A stretch of 64,000 bases of DNA from Rhodocytophaga rosea (GCF_010119975.1 NZ_CP048222.1:8904501-8968500); one strand, 5' to 3'; numbered from the stretch's first letter, positions 42,926 to 53,040 are shown. The notes: a model not told the origin generated them from the sequence alone. Translations and numbers: made by a program.

Positions 42926-45900
42926 TCATCGCTGTAGCAAAAGCTTAACCTGACTTACCCCCTTATTCGTCTTTAGTCGAGCTACGTACAAACCCGTCGG
43001 CAATTGAGCGGCCACCAGTTGAAAAACGTACTCCTCCTCTGCCACGGCTTCGCCTTCGTAGAGGGTGGCAACCACTCCTCCCTGCAGGTCATATAGTTGC
43101 AAGCTAACCGACTGACTTTCTTGAAGGCGAAAACGCAGGGTGACACCTTCGGTAAAGGGATTGGGAGATGCTTGCAGGGAAAGCGAGGGATCTTCCTGGG
43201 AGATAAGGTCGGCATTTTCCTGGATGCGGGCCGTATTTTCCATTACCACTGGGCCGGGTTCGGCCACCGACTTGAGCACCCAGTAATCGGCAATACCCCG
43301 GTTTGTTTCGCTTTTATCTCCCCCAATTCCAGATAAAGATAAGCCAGCCAGTAGGTAACCCCCATCATTGGTAGGTACTACTGTTCTTAAGTAATCATCT
43401 GCACTACCCCCAAATCGCTTGTCGCTCACGCTCATAAAATTTCCCGGCAGATGTATCGTGAATCTGACCATCCAATAATCCTTCCCGCCCCGGCTGGGAC
43501 GAGTCCGGTTGCCGCTCACCCCGGAGTTTGAAATACCGCCCAACGCATAGTCCCCATTTCTAAGAATAGCTACTGAGGTAGCCTGATCATCGCCACTTCC
43601 CCCGAAACGTTTGTCCCATTGCTTAGTGCCATTGTTGCTGATTCTCACTACCCAGTAATCCTGTCCGCCCTGACTAGCCTGGCTCTTGTCGCCACCGATG
43701 CCGGAAGCAGAACTACCGGCCAATAGGTATTCACCATTACCTGTTGCAAGTGCACTGAACAACTGTTCTGAACCACTGCCCCCAAAACGTTTGTCCCACT
43801 GCTTGGTGCCACTGCTATTGATTTTCACTACCCAGAAATCATTTCCTCCCCGGCTGTCTTGCGTCTTATCGCCACTGATCCCGGAACTGGATGAACCGGC
43901 CAGCAAGTAGCCGCCATCTGCACTTTGAAGGACGGCGTAAGCAGTTTCTAAGCCACTGCCCCCAAAACGTTTGTCCCACTGCTTTGCTCCACTGCTACTG
44001 ATTTTCACCAACCAATAGTCACTTCCTCCCCGACTGTCCTGCGTCTTATCGCCACTGACCCCGGAACTGGATGAACCGGCCAGCAAATATCCCCCGTCCG
44101 TGGTTTGAATAGCAGAGTTAAGGACCTCTCTGCCACTGCCCCCAAAGCGTTTATCCCATTGCTTGGTGCCACTGCTGTTTATTTTCACTACCCAGTAATC
44201 ACTGTCGCCCCGGCTGGCTTCGCTCTTATCACTGCTAACCTCTAAACCGGAGTAAGAATAACCAGCCAGCAGGTAGCCCCCGTCTGTGGTCTGGATAGCT
44301 GATTCCAGGTATTCATATCCGCTGCCTCCAAAACGTTTGTCCCATTGCTTAATACCGCTGCTGTTGATCTTTACCACCCAGTAATCCGCATTGCCCCGGC
44401 TGTCTTGCGTGCGGTCACCGCTGAGACCTGATTCGGATTGACCAGCCAGCAGGTAGCCTCCGTCGGTGGTTTGAAGGGCCTCTCTCAATGCATCGTCCCT
44501 ATCACCACCAAAACGTTTGTTCCACACGATGCTGGCATCCGGCGGATAGGTTTTCATTAACCAATAGTCAAAGTTGCCCCGGCTGCTTTGTGTCTTTTCG
44601 CCGCTTACCGGGGAATCGGAATAACCCGCCAGCAGATAGCCTCCATCCGTGGCCTGTGTTACCGAGCTGGCAACGTCTGATCCGCTTCCACCAAAACCTT
44701 TATCCCACTGTTTGGCGCCACTCTCGTTGATCTTCACCATCCAGTAATCGAATCCACCCCGGCTGGCTTCTGTTTTGTCACCACCGATTCCGGAGGAGGA
44801 ATAACCAGCCAGCAGATAGCCGCCATCTGTTGTTTGGATTATCTTCATAAGCACATCCGGGAGATTGCCGCCATAGCGTTTATCCCACTGTTTGCTGCCT
44901 GAACTGTTTATTTTTACCAGCCAGAAGTCGTTGGCACCCAGATTGGATGTACTTTTATCTCCACTCATTCCAGAGGAGGAATAACCAGCCAGCAGATAGC
45001 CGCCATCCCCCGTCCGGACTACCGAAGTAAGAAAATCAAGCTGATCTCCTCCAAAACTTCGGTCCCACTGCTTAGTGCCGCTGCTATTGATTTTCACTAC
45101 CCAATAATCCCCATTACCCCGGTTATTTTGACTCTTATCGCTGCTCATATCAGACCTGGAGAATCCAGCCAGCAGATACCCGCCATCGCTGGCCGGCACC
45201 AAGGCTTTAAGTTCATCACTGTCGCTGCCTCCAAAAGAGGTTGTCCACTGCTGCTGCCCGCTGGATGTAATTTTGATGATGGAGTAATCATATTGCCGAC
45301 CAGTACCCCTGTCTGCAGTGCCCCCAAGCACGTAGCCCAGGTCACTGGTCGGGATGATGGAAGTAAGCAAATCTGATCGGCTGCTGCCATAGGTTCGGTC
45401 CCATAGTTTGGCACCATTCGCATCAATCTTCACAATCCAGAAGTCTTCAGAACCGATGTTGGCACTGGACTTATCCCCACCACTACCGGAACTGGAAATA
45501 CCGCCGAGGAGGTAACCCCCATCACTGGCAGCAATGACAACTGAGAGATATTCATTATTGCTCCCTCCAAAACGTTTGTCCCACTGCTTGGTACCGTTGC
45601 CGGATATTTTCACTACCCAGTAATCGCTGCCACCCCGGCTGCCATCGGTCTTGTCCCCTCCACTGCCTGAATCAGAAGTACCAGCCAGAAGATAACCGCC
45701 ATCAGCCGTTTTTATTGAAATAGGCGATGCTTCTCTGAGGGTACCCCCAAAACGATAGTCCCATTCCCGGTCAGGTGATGCCTGCGCGAATACCGAGACG
45801 GCGAATAGGCACAGCATGAAGGCAACCAGCACCCATTGCCGGACAATAGAGAAGGGATTCGTGAAACATGGGCTAGAAGTATGCCGGGAATCCAGCACGG

Positions 45901-45934
45901 GTGGATTGTCAAGGGAGGTAGAGGTGGTTGTCAT
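42926..45934 (-). CDS. secreted protein of 14 tandem repeats with T9SS sorting domain
   Basis: The 1002-residue protein has a hydrophobic export segment (about residues 33-52, ending VFAQ). After it come 14 repeats of about 60 residues, most of the form QWDKRFGG, then GGYLLAG, SGDKT, SRG, DYWVVKINSSG. The C-terminal 85 residues are a type IX sorting domain (ASPNPFTEGVTLRF and a closing QVKLLLQR), so it crosses the outer membrane by T9SS and is released or anchored. The repeat is the one annotated in other Bacteroidota as a T9SS-associated WD40-like or propeller-type repeat; two seven-bladed units would use 14, which is an inference. Repeat 3 is shortened and repeats 7 and 13 are divergent. 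Confidence 0.88.
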   Translation of the reverse strand: MTTTSTSLDNPPVLDSRHTSSPCFTNPFSIVRQWVLVAFMLCLFAVSVFAQASPDREWDYRFGGTLREASPISIKTADGGYLLAGTSDSGSGGDKTDGSRGGSDYWVVKISGNGTKQWDKRFGGSNNEYLSVVIAASDGGYLLGGISSSGSGGDKSSANIGSEDFWIVKIDANGAKLWDRTYGSSRSDLLTSIIPTSDLGYVLGGTADRGTGRQYDYSIIKITSSGQQQWTTSFGGSDSDELKALVPASDGGYLLAGFSRSDMSSDKSQNNRGNGDYWVVKINSSGTKQWDRSFGGDQLDFLTSVVRTGDGGYLLAGYSSSGMSGDKSTSNLGANDFWLVKINSSGSKQWDKRYGGNLPDVLMKIIQTTDGGYLLAGYSSSGIGGDKTEASRGGFDYWMVKINESGAKQWDKGFGGSGSDVASSVTQATDGGYLLAGYSDSPVSGEKTQSSRGNFDYWLMKTYPPDASIVWNKRFGGDRDDALREALQTTDGGYLLAGQSESGLSGDRTQDSRGNADYWVVKINSSGIKQWDKRFGGSGYEYLESAIQTTDGGYLLAGYSYSGLEVSSDKSEASRGDSDYWVVKINSSGTKQWDKRFGGSGREVLNSAIQTTDGGYLLAGSSSSGVSGDKTQDSRGGSDYWLVKISSSGAKQWDKRFGGSGLETAYAVLQSADGGYLLAGSSSSGISGDKTQDSRGGNDFWVVKINSSGTKQWDKRFGGSGSEQLFSALATGNGEYLLAGSSASGIGGDKSQASQGGQDYWVVRISNNGTKQWDKRFGGSGDDQATSVAILRNGDYALGGISNSGVSGNRTRPSRGGKDYWMVRFTIHLPGNFMSVSDKRFGGSADDYLRTVVPTNDGGYLLAGLSLSGIGGDKSETNRGIADYWVLKSVAEPGPVVMENTARIQENADLISQEDPSLSLQASPNPFTEGVTLRFRLQESQSVSLQLYDLQGGVVATLYEGEAVAEEEYVFQLVAAQLPTGLYVARLKTNKGVSQVKLLLQR

Positions 45935-46030
45935 GGCTAAAAGTGAGTTAAGGGTGAAAAGAAATCGAACCTGTACAGTCGGTATTGCATTCCGAATGGC
46001 AGCTGGCAGCGTCAGTAAAGATAAGTGAGC

Positions 46031-46150
46031 GGCTTTGAGGGACTGAACGCTGTTGTTTCAAAGACAAACGTTCTTGTTGCAAGCCTGCATTTTCTTCAGA
46101 ATACTGGAGAGCCAACCGAGCATCACTTGGCTGCAAACCCATTAAGGAGG
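46031..46150. repeat. imperfect direct repeat, copy 1
   Basis: About 115 bp here and again at 46924-47042 share blocks such as GCTGTTGTTTCAAA, CAAACGTTCTTGTTGCAAGC and CTTCAGAA. The minus strand in both reads LMGLQP and NAGLQQERL. No gene could be assigned. The rest of 45935-46359 is otherwise empty. Confidence 0.7.
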
Positions 46151-46359
46151 TGCAAGGGCAATATCGATGCCGTTGAGCCAAACGCTTCCCCAACTCCAGG
46201 TTAAGTGTTGTCTGGGATAGGATGATTCCAGGCATCATGGAGATTTTCTTTCGGAAAATGCTCCTTTGGCGAGCGGGAAGTAACAATGGGTTGGTAAACG
46301 ATCGGGTTGAGGACAGTAAGCATTGAGGAGGGAAGCCGGTATTTCCTGCCCCAATCAAC

Positions 46360-46746
46360 TTATCGGTTCGCTGCGGTGGCTGGCGGTGTGCTGAATGCCG
46401 ATAGCTGCTGCCCTTCGACTGGTTTGAGAGACGGTCTTGATTGAGCCTTTCCGATAGTTTTGGGAAGGGGCTTAACAAGCTGTCTGGGCTTGTTATACGG
46501 TAGTACTGGTACTAATTCACACTTGCCAGTTGCGTCGCAATAATAATCCTTACAATTTAGGGTCATCTCCTTATCCTCGCACTCTTTACAGCTAGTAAAA
46601 CCTGCCACAACAAGTTCACATTCTCGGTACAATTTTTTGTCAGGATCATAATTGGGAGCTTGTGCGTAAGCAGAACATCCAGTTAACAGAATTGTAGATA
46701 GACTCATTAATAAAGCGAATGCACTGATGAAAAAGATACCTTGCAT
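46360..46746 (-). CDS. cysteine-rich lipoprotein
   Basis: The 128-residue product starts MQGIFFISAFALLMSLST and has a lipobox LLTGC. The mature part has six cysteines in a pattern CEL, SCKECEDKE, LNCKDYYC, GKCEL, which suggests disulfides or metal. A proline-rich tail follows. Start 46746 is chosen because it puts the signal peptide at the N-terminus; 46818 does not. It lies between the secreted repeat protein and the TPR regulator on the same strand. No family is recognised. Confidence 0.65.
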   Translation of the reverse strand: MQGIFFISAFALLMSLSTILLTGCSAYAQAPNYDPDKKLYRECELVVAGFTSCKECEDKEMTLNCKDYYCDATGKCELVPVLPYNKPRQLVKPLPKTIGKAQSRPSLKPVEGQQLSAFSTPPATAANR

Positions 46747-46923
46747 AGCTTTACTTTTTGTAGTCTCTTGTTGATTAGAAATCAAAGGGCTTTTTTTAAC
46801 TTTTACAAAATAGTACATAAAATTAAGTATTATAAAGATAATGGCCTACTCTGTTAAGGGTTTTCGGCATGGCCCGTGAATGGCTTGCAGATGCTTACTG
46901 GTCACAGGATAAAAGTAGGGGAA

Positions 46924-47042
46924 TGCTTTGTAGGAAATGAATGCTGTTGTTTCAAAAGCAAACGTTCTTGTTGCAAGCCGGCATTTCTTCAGAAGATGGG
47001 AGAGTCAACCGGGTATTCCCTGGGTTGCAAGCCCATCAGAGC
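46924..47042. repeat. imperfect direct repeat, copy 2
   Basis: The second copy of the element at 46031-46150. It lies in the spacer between the lipoprotein gene and the hybrid kinase gene, otherwise without gene. Confidence 0.7.
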
Positions 47043-47134
47043 GTAGTAAAGGCTGTGTTTCCCAACCGCCGATAGTGAGAAAGGGGGAGTCAATAAGCAT
47101 CGGCATTGGCCAATTCCTGCGGCCAAAAAGCGTA

Positions 47135-49906
47135 TTATGTTCGACCAAGGAGAGAGGCAGGGTACTCACTTGGATTGACGCCATACATCTTGCGAAAAAT
47201 GCCGGCAAAATACGATACATTGGTAAAGCCTACCTGATACATTACTTCCGAGACATTGCCGTAGCCCTGCTCCAGCAGAGAGGCCGCCCGCTTGAGACGA
47301 ATGGTGCGGATAAACTCGTTGGCTGACTGGTCGGTGAGGGCTTTCAACTTGCGGTGCAGTTGTACCCGGCTCAAGGCAATTTTCTCCGCCAGGATCTCTA
47401 CCGTAAAGGCATCGTCGGAGAGATGTTTTTCAATGATGGATAGGGCCTTGATGAGAAACGTTTCGTCGGCGGAGGTGATGGCAATGTCTCGGGGTTGTAA
47501 TTGCATTTGACGGCTGAACCGCTGTCGCAACTGTTTTCGCTGCTTAAGCAGGTTGTTCACGCGTACCTTCAACTCTCGCAGGCTAAAGGGCTTGGCCAGG
47601 TAATCGTCGGCTCCGGTTTCCAGACCGGCCAGTTTACTCTCTTCAGAAGCCTTTGCCGTGAGCATAATCACCGGAATGTGACTGGTACGTTCGTCGGTTT
47701 TCAGTTGCAGGCAAAGTTCAATCCCATCCATGTGGGGCATCATCCGATCGGTAATGATTAGGTCAGGAATGTGTTCTCTGCCCAGGTCCAATCCCTCTAC
47801 ACCGTTTGACGCCTCCAGCACCCGAAAGCCTTCCTGGAAGCTCTCCCTCAGAAATTCTCTTACTTCCATATTGTCTTCCACCAGCAAAAGCAGGGGTAAG
47901 GACTTTTTCTGTATAGATTGGTATGTGGCCGGTAACTTACCATCCCTCATTGGTTTCGGGTGATTAATGTGTAAGGGTTCATCCCCCCTTTCTGCCGGGC
48001 TACTGACTTCAGCATGGCAATCGGTCAAGGGTAAACGTACGGTAAATTGAGTACCCACACCAATTTCACTCTTCACTTGGATGTGTCCTTGGTGCAATTC
48101 CACCAATTCCTTCACCAAGGCCAGCCCAATGCCAGTTCCTACTCCCCACTCTTGCAGGGTATCTACCTGGAAAAACCGATCAAAAATGTATGGGAGCTGG
48201 TCGGTGGCTATTCCGATGCCTGTATCTTCCACTCTGATTGTGAGTACTGGATTAGCTTCCAGGCTATCCGCTTCACCTGCCAACGTCAACGATACGCTCA
48301 CCTGGCCATTTTCCGGGGTGAATTTGAAGGCATTAGAAAGCAGGTTGCTCAGGATTTTATCCAGTACGTCCGGATCGAAACGGGCAAGAATACGCCCATA
48401 GGCTGAGCGGAAAAGCACCTCGATATTTTTACTTTCGGCCAGTGATGAAAAAGAAAAGGTGATAAATTTGATCTGCTTTTGAATGTCTCCCACCACCGGA
48501 TGAAAGGTCATCGAACCGGCTTCCAGTTTAGAAAAGTCCAGCAATTGGTTGATCAGTTGTAGCAAGCGCCGGGCATTTGATTGCATCAGATGGAGATCTT
48601 TGAAATCGGGGTGATCACCCTTAAGACCTGCTAGTTTCTTTTCCAAGGGACCTAAAATCAGTGTTAGCGGCGTGCGAAGTTCATGGGAGATGTTGGTGAA
48701 GAAACGGGTTTTCAGCCGGTCCGCCTTTTCGGCCTCATTTTTCACCTGCTGTACCCGATGGCTGATTTGCAAATGATGGATTTGCTGGCTTACTTCCTCA
48801 TTGTTCACCTCTTTTAGCAGGATATTGTACTGCTCCAGGTGAAAGAAGGCTTCCTGATAATTGCCTTCCTTCTTTAGAGCTTTAGAGAGGGCCAGGTGGA
48901 TTTTGTACATCAGGTCTTTTGCCTGAACTGCTTCGCCCAACCGGAGGGCCTGGTGCAGAAAAGGCAATCCATGTGCTGCCTCCTCATAGCCATCAGCCAG
49001 AAACAACAATACTTCTGCCTGTCCTTTCTTATCGCCGATCCCTGCCCGGATTCGAAGGCTTTGGTTGCAGTAATCCAGCGAATTAGTATTATCACTCAAT
49101 TTAAGATAAGTCTTCCCCAGATTGAACAGGGTGTTGCCTTGTCCTTTTTGATCGCCGATGGTTTTGGAAAGTTGTAATCCCTGGAAACTAAACTGTAATG
49201 CCTGCCCATAATCGCCCAACCGGTAATAGATGGTTCCGATGTTGTCCAGGCAGCCGGCCTGTCCCCACTGATCGCCGATGATTTGCCAGATGGATAGACC
49301 CTGGTGGTAGTACTGAAGGGCTTCCCGATAATCTCCTGTTTCAAAATAGACGATACCAATGTTGTTGAGTAAGTAAGCTTTTGGCATCAGGGCGCCAATT
49401 TCCCTGGCAATAGATAAGCCGAACAGGAAATACTTGAGGGCATTGTTATAATCTCCCAGGTAGCGGTAGGTTACCCCCATATGGTAGTAAGCAAGTGATT
49501 CTCCTTCCCGGTAAGGGATGCTTTGCCTTAAATCTAAACTTTTGAACAGGAAATTCAATGAAGCCGCATACTCTCCCAGGCTCCGTTGAATAATGCCGAA
49601 GTATTCATATATGTCCGACTGGCCGGCAAGGTGATGGAGTTGAATAAATAGTTGGAGCGCCTCCTGCAAGATAACCAGGGCTTGCTGGTAGTTTGCCCGC
49701 CGAATATGGCAGAATCCCAGCGTACGCAGTCCTTCTGCCAGGCCTTGTTGATAGTGGATGTCTGTTGCCAGGTCAACCGCCTGCTGGCTGAGAAAGAAAG
49801 ACTGGTTGCTGTCGGTTACTCGAATGTCCCAGGCTGCCTGGTTCAAGGCATCAATTTTTTCCTTTTTTCCTTGGCCTGCATGACCGGCGGTAGTTGAATA
49901 GGGCAT
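47135..49906 (-). CDS. TPR hybrid histidine kinase/response regulator with AraC output
   Basis: In 923 residues it combines tetratricopeptide repeats (about 20-370; GDYREALQYYHQGLSIW and similar), a coiled linker, HisKA (FFTNISHELRTPL), HATPase (NLLSNAFKFTPE and GIGLALVKE), a receiver (about 685-800; IITDRMMPHMDG) and an AraC helix-turn-helix at the C-terminus. Classical Bacteroidota hybrid two-component systems have a periplasmic sensor and membrane helix, but no hydrophobic segment or signal is visible here. The TPR part therefore appears cytoplasmic and probably senses through a partner. The secreted repeat protein and lipoprotein genes lie downstream on the same strand and are likely targets or partners. 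Confidence 0.93.
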   Translation of the reverse strand: MPYSTTAGHAGQGKKEKIDALNQAAWDIRVTDSNQSFFLSQQAVDLATDIHYQQGLAEGLRTLGFCHIRRANYQQALVILQEALQLFIQLHHLAGQSDIYEYFGIIQRSLGEYAASLNFLFKSLDLRQSIPYREGESLAYYHMGVTYRYLGDYNNALKYFLFGLSIAREIGALMPKAYLLNNIGIVYFETGDYREALQYYHQGLSIWQIIGDQWGQAGCLDNIGTIYYRLGDYGQALQFSFQGLQLSKTIGDQKGQGNTLFNLGKTYLKLSDNTNSLDYCNQSLRIRAGIGDKKGQAEVLLFLADGYEEAAHGLPFLHQALRLGEAVQAKDLMYKIHLALSKALKKEGNYQEAFFHLEQYNILLKEVNNEEVSQQIHHLQISHRVQQVKNEAEKADRLKTRFFTNISHELRTPLTLILGPLEKKLAGLKGDHPDFKDLHLMQSNARRLLQLINQLLDFSKLEAGSMTFHPVVGDIQKQIKFITFSFSSLAESKNIEVLFRSAYGRILARFDPDVLDKILSNLLSNAFKFTPENGQVSVSLTLAGEADSLEANPVLTIRVEDTGIGIATDQLPYIFDRFFQVDTLQEWGVGTGIGLALVKELVELHQGHIQVKSEIGVGTQFTVRLPLTDCHAEVSSPAERGDEPLHINHPKPMRDGKLPATYQSIQKKSLPLLLLVEDNMEVREFLRESFQEGFRVLEASNGVEGLDLGREHIPDLIITDRMMPHMDGIELCLQLKTDERTSHIPVIMLTAKASEESKLAGLETGADDYLAKPFSLRELKVRVNNLLKQRKQLRQRFSRQMQLQPRDIAITSADETFLIKALSIIEKHLSDDAFTVEILAEKIALSRVQLHRKLKALTDQSANEFIRTIRLKRAASLLEQGYGNVSEVMYQVGFTNVSYFAGIFRKMYGVNPSEYPASLLGRT

Positions 49907-50215
49907 GAATAAAATTCCTCAATAACAAGCCTTCAGTGGAAGGGAGAATCAATTCGGCAATCATCTATTATACTTGGAATGAGAATCAAACGATTCCTGA
50001 AAGATATCCCAGGCTGATATAGAAGCGAACTCAATGTGGTATGGTAAACCAATTCAATATAAAGAAAATGGAGGGATTCATGTGAGTTCTTATGATAAAA
50101 CTTTAAGATTCTTCAGAGAGGGGGTGACTATCTAATCAAGATTCTTTTGGATGGGAGTTTCAGCATGAGGTCCTACCAATATATTAGATAGGCATAAGTA
50201 AAGCCAAAGCGGTCT
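49907..50215. other. intergenic region
   Basis: No gene or repeat with a strong claim was found between the hybrid kinase and the IS1182 fragment. Confidence 0.45.
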
Positions 50216-50552
50216 GGCTGTTGCACAACTATTGCTTTTGATTTTGGCTTATGAATAGTAAATTCAGGGATGGTAGGCAAACGAAAAATTACCCAAAGTT
50301 GCCTTTCACAGGCAGTAGAAGACTATATTCCAAAGGATAATCTGTACCGGCGCTTAAAGCCGTTGTTAGATTTAAACTTTCTTTATGATATAGTCAAACC
50401 TTATTATGGTAAGTGTGGGCAGAAATCAGCAGATCCGGTGGTATTTTTCAAACTATAACTGATCGCCCATTTTGAAAACCTGTGTTCCGAGCGGGCTCTT
50501 ATCAAAAAGAGTCAGTTGAGGCTAGACATCCTGTACTTTCTGGATTATAATC
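50216..50552 (+). pseudogene. IS1182 5' fragment
   Basis: It starts at the IS end GGCTGTTGCACAAC and encodes the N-terminus MVGKRKITQSCLSQAVEDYI and KCGQKSADPVVFFKL. A stop then interrupts the frame, which resumes with FENLCSERALIKKSQLRL and LDILYFLDYN up to the TA used by the IS630 insertion. The C-terminal half is missing. Confidence 0.75.
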
Positions 50553-50589
50553 TAAGTACAAGCAATTATATTATGACGGCTGAGCGCCA

Positions 50590-51132
50590 ATAATAGATAA
50601 AACTTTATCCGGCATAGCATTATAGCGTTCAAAGAAGTTAATCGTTGCTTTCATTAATTCCGTTACCGAAACAAACCACTCACAGTGCGTGACTTCCCGC
50701 CGGAAATGACGCCAGAGCATTTCAATCGGATTCAGCCAGGGACTGTAGGTAGAGTAACACTAACCGACCGGCAGCAGCCCGCAGAACTTCTTCTACTTTA
50801 CCCCCACTATGTGTGTCGGTATTGTCCCAAGCTATATACACCCTTTGTCGGGGATGCTTCTCCAATAAGTCTTCCAAAAGCTTGGCTATTTGTTCACGTT
50901 TCTTTCGTTTTTCCACTCTTAGCACTGTTTGACCACTATGATAATTTACTGCGCCAAGGCCATAATGCTTCTTAGGTTGACCGGGCGTGGGAATCATCAC
51001 TTGCTGGCCTACCGGACTCCACATCGCTTTGAGTGTAGGATGCCAGGTAACATTAAATTCATCGGCATAGTAAAATACAGCCGCCATTTCTAAATTTTCT
51101 CTCTTGTACGCAATCTCCTTTTTTTTCTTCAT
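50590..51132 (-). pseudogene. IS630 transposase, catalytic part
   Basis: The frame from 51132 reads VFYYADEFNVTWHP (first acidic residue) and VYIAWDNTDTHSGG (second). Near 50760 a short deletion breaks the frame before the glutamate motif. The last segment, YSPWLNPIEMLWRHF, lies in another frame and continues to about 50590. Two breaks mean the transposase is inactive. Confidence 0.75.
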
Positions 51133-51610
51133 AGTCTACTTCCGGACTGCTAATCTTATGTTGGGGTCTGGATAAGACGATACCGCCAGCCTTCAAATGT
51201 TGGCGTAGGGCTTCACCACTGATACGAATGCCGGTTTTTTCTGCCATATAATCCACTAATCTGTCCAGTGTCCACAGAGAAAAAGACAAATCTAATGTCC
51301 TTGGTCTGCGTCGCACACTGCTAAGGAGTGCTATTTTGTAAGCTTCTGTCACTTTGCCAGGACTATCACTTTTAGGAGCATCATAAAGTTCCCCAATACC
51401 TTCTGCCTGATACCGCTTCAGCCATCGCTGTACGGTTCGCTCACCTTCCCGTACAATCTGAGCTATTTGAGGGGCTGTCAAACCTTGTTCGGCTGAAAGT
51501 AAAATCATCTGTGCCCGTGTGCGCATATGCGGTAGTTTTGTACTACTATATAGTTCGTCTAACTCTTTCAGGGCTACTTCCAGTAATTTCTCTATCTTTA
51601 TCGCTTGCAT
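51059..51610 (-). pseudogene. IS630 transposase, N-terminal part
   Basis: The 183-residue frame holds the helix-turn-helix half (LTAPQIAQIVREGERTVQRW, then RPRTLDLSFSLWTLDRLVDY). A run of eight A at 51119-51126 ends the frame, and the continuation lies in the frame of the next entry. Here the phase relation is +1 (or -2), different from the two other IS630 copies, so an indel is more likely than programmed frameshifting. Confidence 0.75.
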
Positions 51611-51781
51611 TCTAGAAACATAGAGAAATATTGCTATCCGTCAAATCTTCCTTGCTTGTACTTAGAGAAATTGAAAACTTCTATTTTGTAAACGTTTTGA
51701 TTCTCTAATTTATAGATTTATCTCTCAATGGTTAGTAATAGCTTGTTAGGTTCGCAACTGTTACAGGCAGAGTGAGGCTGA

Positions 51782-53029
51782 TTAAGTACTGTTCTCCTTT
51801 GCCTTCAACCTATCCATGTTTTTAGTAATGATTGCTTTGTCTGCGTTTGAATGTGCTAGCTGGTAAGCACTTTCAAAACGCTCTAATGCTTTGGTATCAT
51901 CAATGCCTGTATAAAGATTACCCAGTAAAGAATAGTAAAAATGGTTGCCATACAGGTTTAGTTTCTCCGCTTCCAGGATGGCTTGCTGTTTTCCACCCGT
52001 TTTGGCTAGGGCAAAAGTACGGTTTAAGGCCGCAATGGGCGAATATTCCAGAATCAACAGCTGATTATAAAGTTGCAAAATACTATCCCACTTTTCAAGG
52101 CTGTCTTCCTTTTGTGTATGCCAATAGGCAATACCTGCTTCCAGATGGTATTTTGACAGTATATTCCCTGTGGCAGCACACCTTAAAAAGTAGGTTCCTT
52201 GCTCAATCAGTTCTTGACTCCAAAGCGTTTCATCCTGCTCCTCATATAAGATGATTTCACCATTCTGGTCTGTTCTGGCTTCAAAGCGTGAGGAATGAAA
52301 ACACATTAAGGCCAATAAAGCGTTTACAGCCGGAGTATTTGTGGTTGGGTTATCTCTCAACAGATAAGTCAGCCGTATAGCTTCTGCACAAAGGTCTTTG
52401 CGAAGTACCGTATTTTGAGACGTAGAATAATAGCCTTCAGAAAATAATAAGTATAACGTTGTTAAAACAATCTCTAAGCGGTTGTTGATCTGAGAGAGAG
52501 TAGGCTGTTCAATTTTTATGTTTTCTTCTTTAAGTTTATCTTTAGCCCGCTTTAGCCTTTTGTAAATCACTTCTTTATTGGTTAAAAAAGCGTCTGCAAT
52601 TTCCTGTATGCCAAACCCACAAAGCAAATTCAAGGCAAGGGCAATTTGAGATTCATTCGATAGACACGGATCACAAACTGTAAAAATCATAGCCAGCTGG
52701 CTGTCAGCAATATTTTTGGTAGACAGATCTATTTCAAGTTCAGCTGCTTTGGGCGAACTATATTTTATGTCTGCTGACAGCTTTTGTTCAAAAAATGCAT
52801 GTCGCTTTAAATGGTTTTTAGTTTTATTCTTAGCCACTGTGTAAAGCCAGGCGGTCGGATTTTCGGGTACGCCCTTTATGCTCCACAACTCGGTGGCAGC
52901 CAGAAAAGTATCACTTACAATATCTTCGGCAATTTCAATATGTTCAATGCCAAATAAATAACAAAGTACCGACACTATTTTCCGGTGCTCTGTTCTGAAT
53001 AAATGTGGCAACAATTCTCTTTCTTCCAT
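51782..53029 (-). CDS. ECF42-type sigma factor with C-terminal TPR-like domain
   Basis: This 415-residue protein has an ECF sigma70 region 2/4 N-terminus (ENPTAWLYTVAKNKTKNHLK is region 2; IADAFLTNKEVIYKRLKRAK is region 4) and a long helical C-terminus (DUF6596-like) that replaces an anti-sigma factor. This is the architecture of the ECF42 group, known to occur next to DGPF/YCII-domain genes. The gene for such a protein lies immediately upstream. A hairpin between the two genes is placed only 12 bp before the start codon, so expression of the sigma factor may be attenuated. Confidence 0.88.
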   Translation of the reverse strand: MEERELLPHLFRTEHRKIVSVLCYLFGIEHIEIAEDIVSDTFLAATELWSIKGVPENPTAWLYTVAKNKTKNHLKRHAFFEQKLSADIKYSSPKAAELEIDLSTKNIADSQLAMIFTVCDPCLSNESQIALALNLLCGFGIQEIADAFLTNKEVIYKRLKRAKDKLKEENIKIEQPTLSQINNRLEIVLTTLYLLFSEGYYSTSQNTVLRKDLCAEAIRLTYLLRDNPTTNTPAVNALLALMCFHSSRFEARTDQNGEIILYEEQDETLWSQELIEQGTYFLRCAATGNILSKYHLEAGIAYWHTQKEDSLEKWDSILQLYNQLLILEYSPIAALNRTFALAKTGGKQQAILEAEKLNLYGNHFYYSLLGNLYTGIDDTKALERFESAYQLAHSNADKAIITKNMDRLKAKENST

Positions 53030-53040
53030 ATTTTCAATAA

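Larger units (their letters stand above)
50555..51662 (-). mobile_element. IS630-family insertion sequence (copy 3), degenerate
   Basis: Perfect 15-bp palindromic ends TCTAAGTACAAGCAA (50551-50565) and its reverse (51652-51666) surround TA dinucleotides at 50553-50554 and 51663-51664. The minus-strand transposase (next entries) is damaged. It lies in the remains of an IS1182 element. Confidence 0.8.

Noticed and set aside
42926-45934. Tandem repeats as a possible CRISPR or DNA satellite
   Set aside because: The period of about 180 bp keeps one reading frame and the repeats diverge as protein repeats do.
45948-46478. 176-residue minus-strand frame
   Set aside because: It overlaps the lipoprotein gene in another phase, is rich in Ser, Arg and Gln, and has no recognisable domain; probably a chance frame through the direct repeat.
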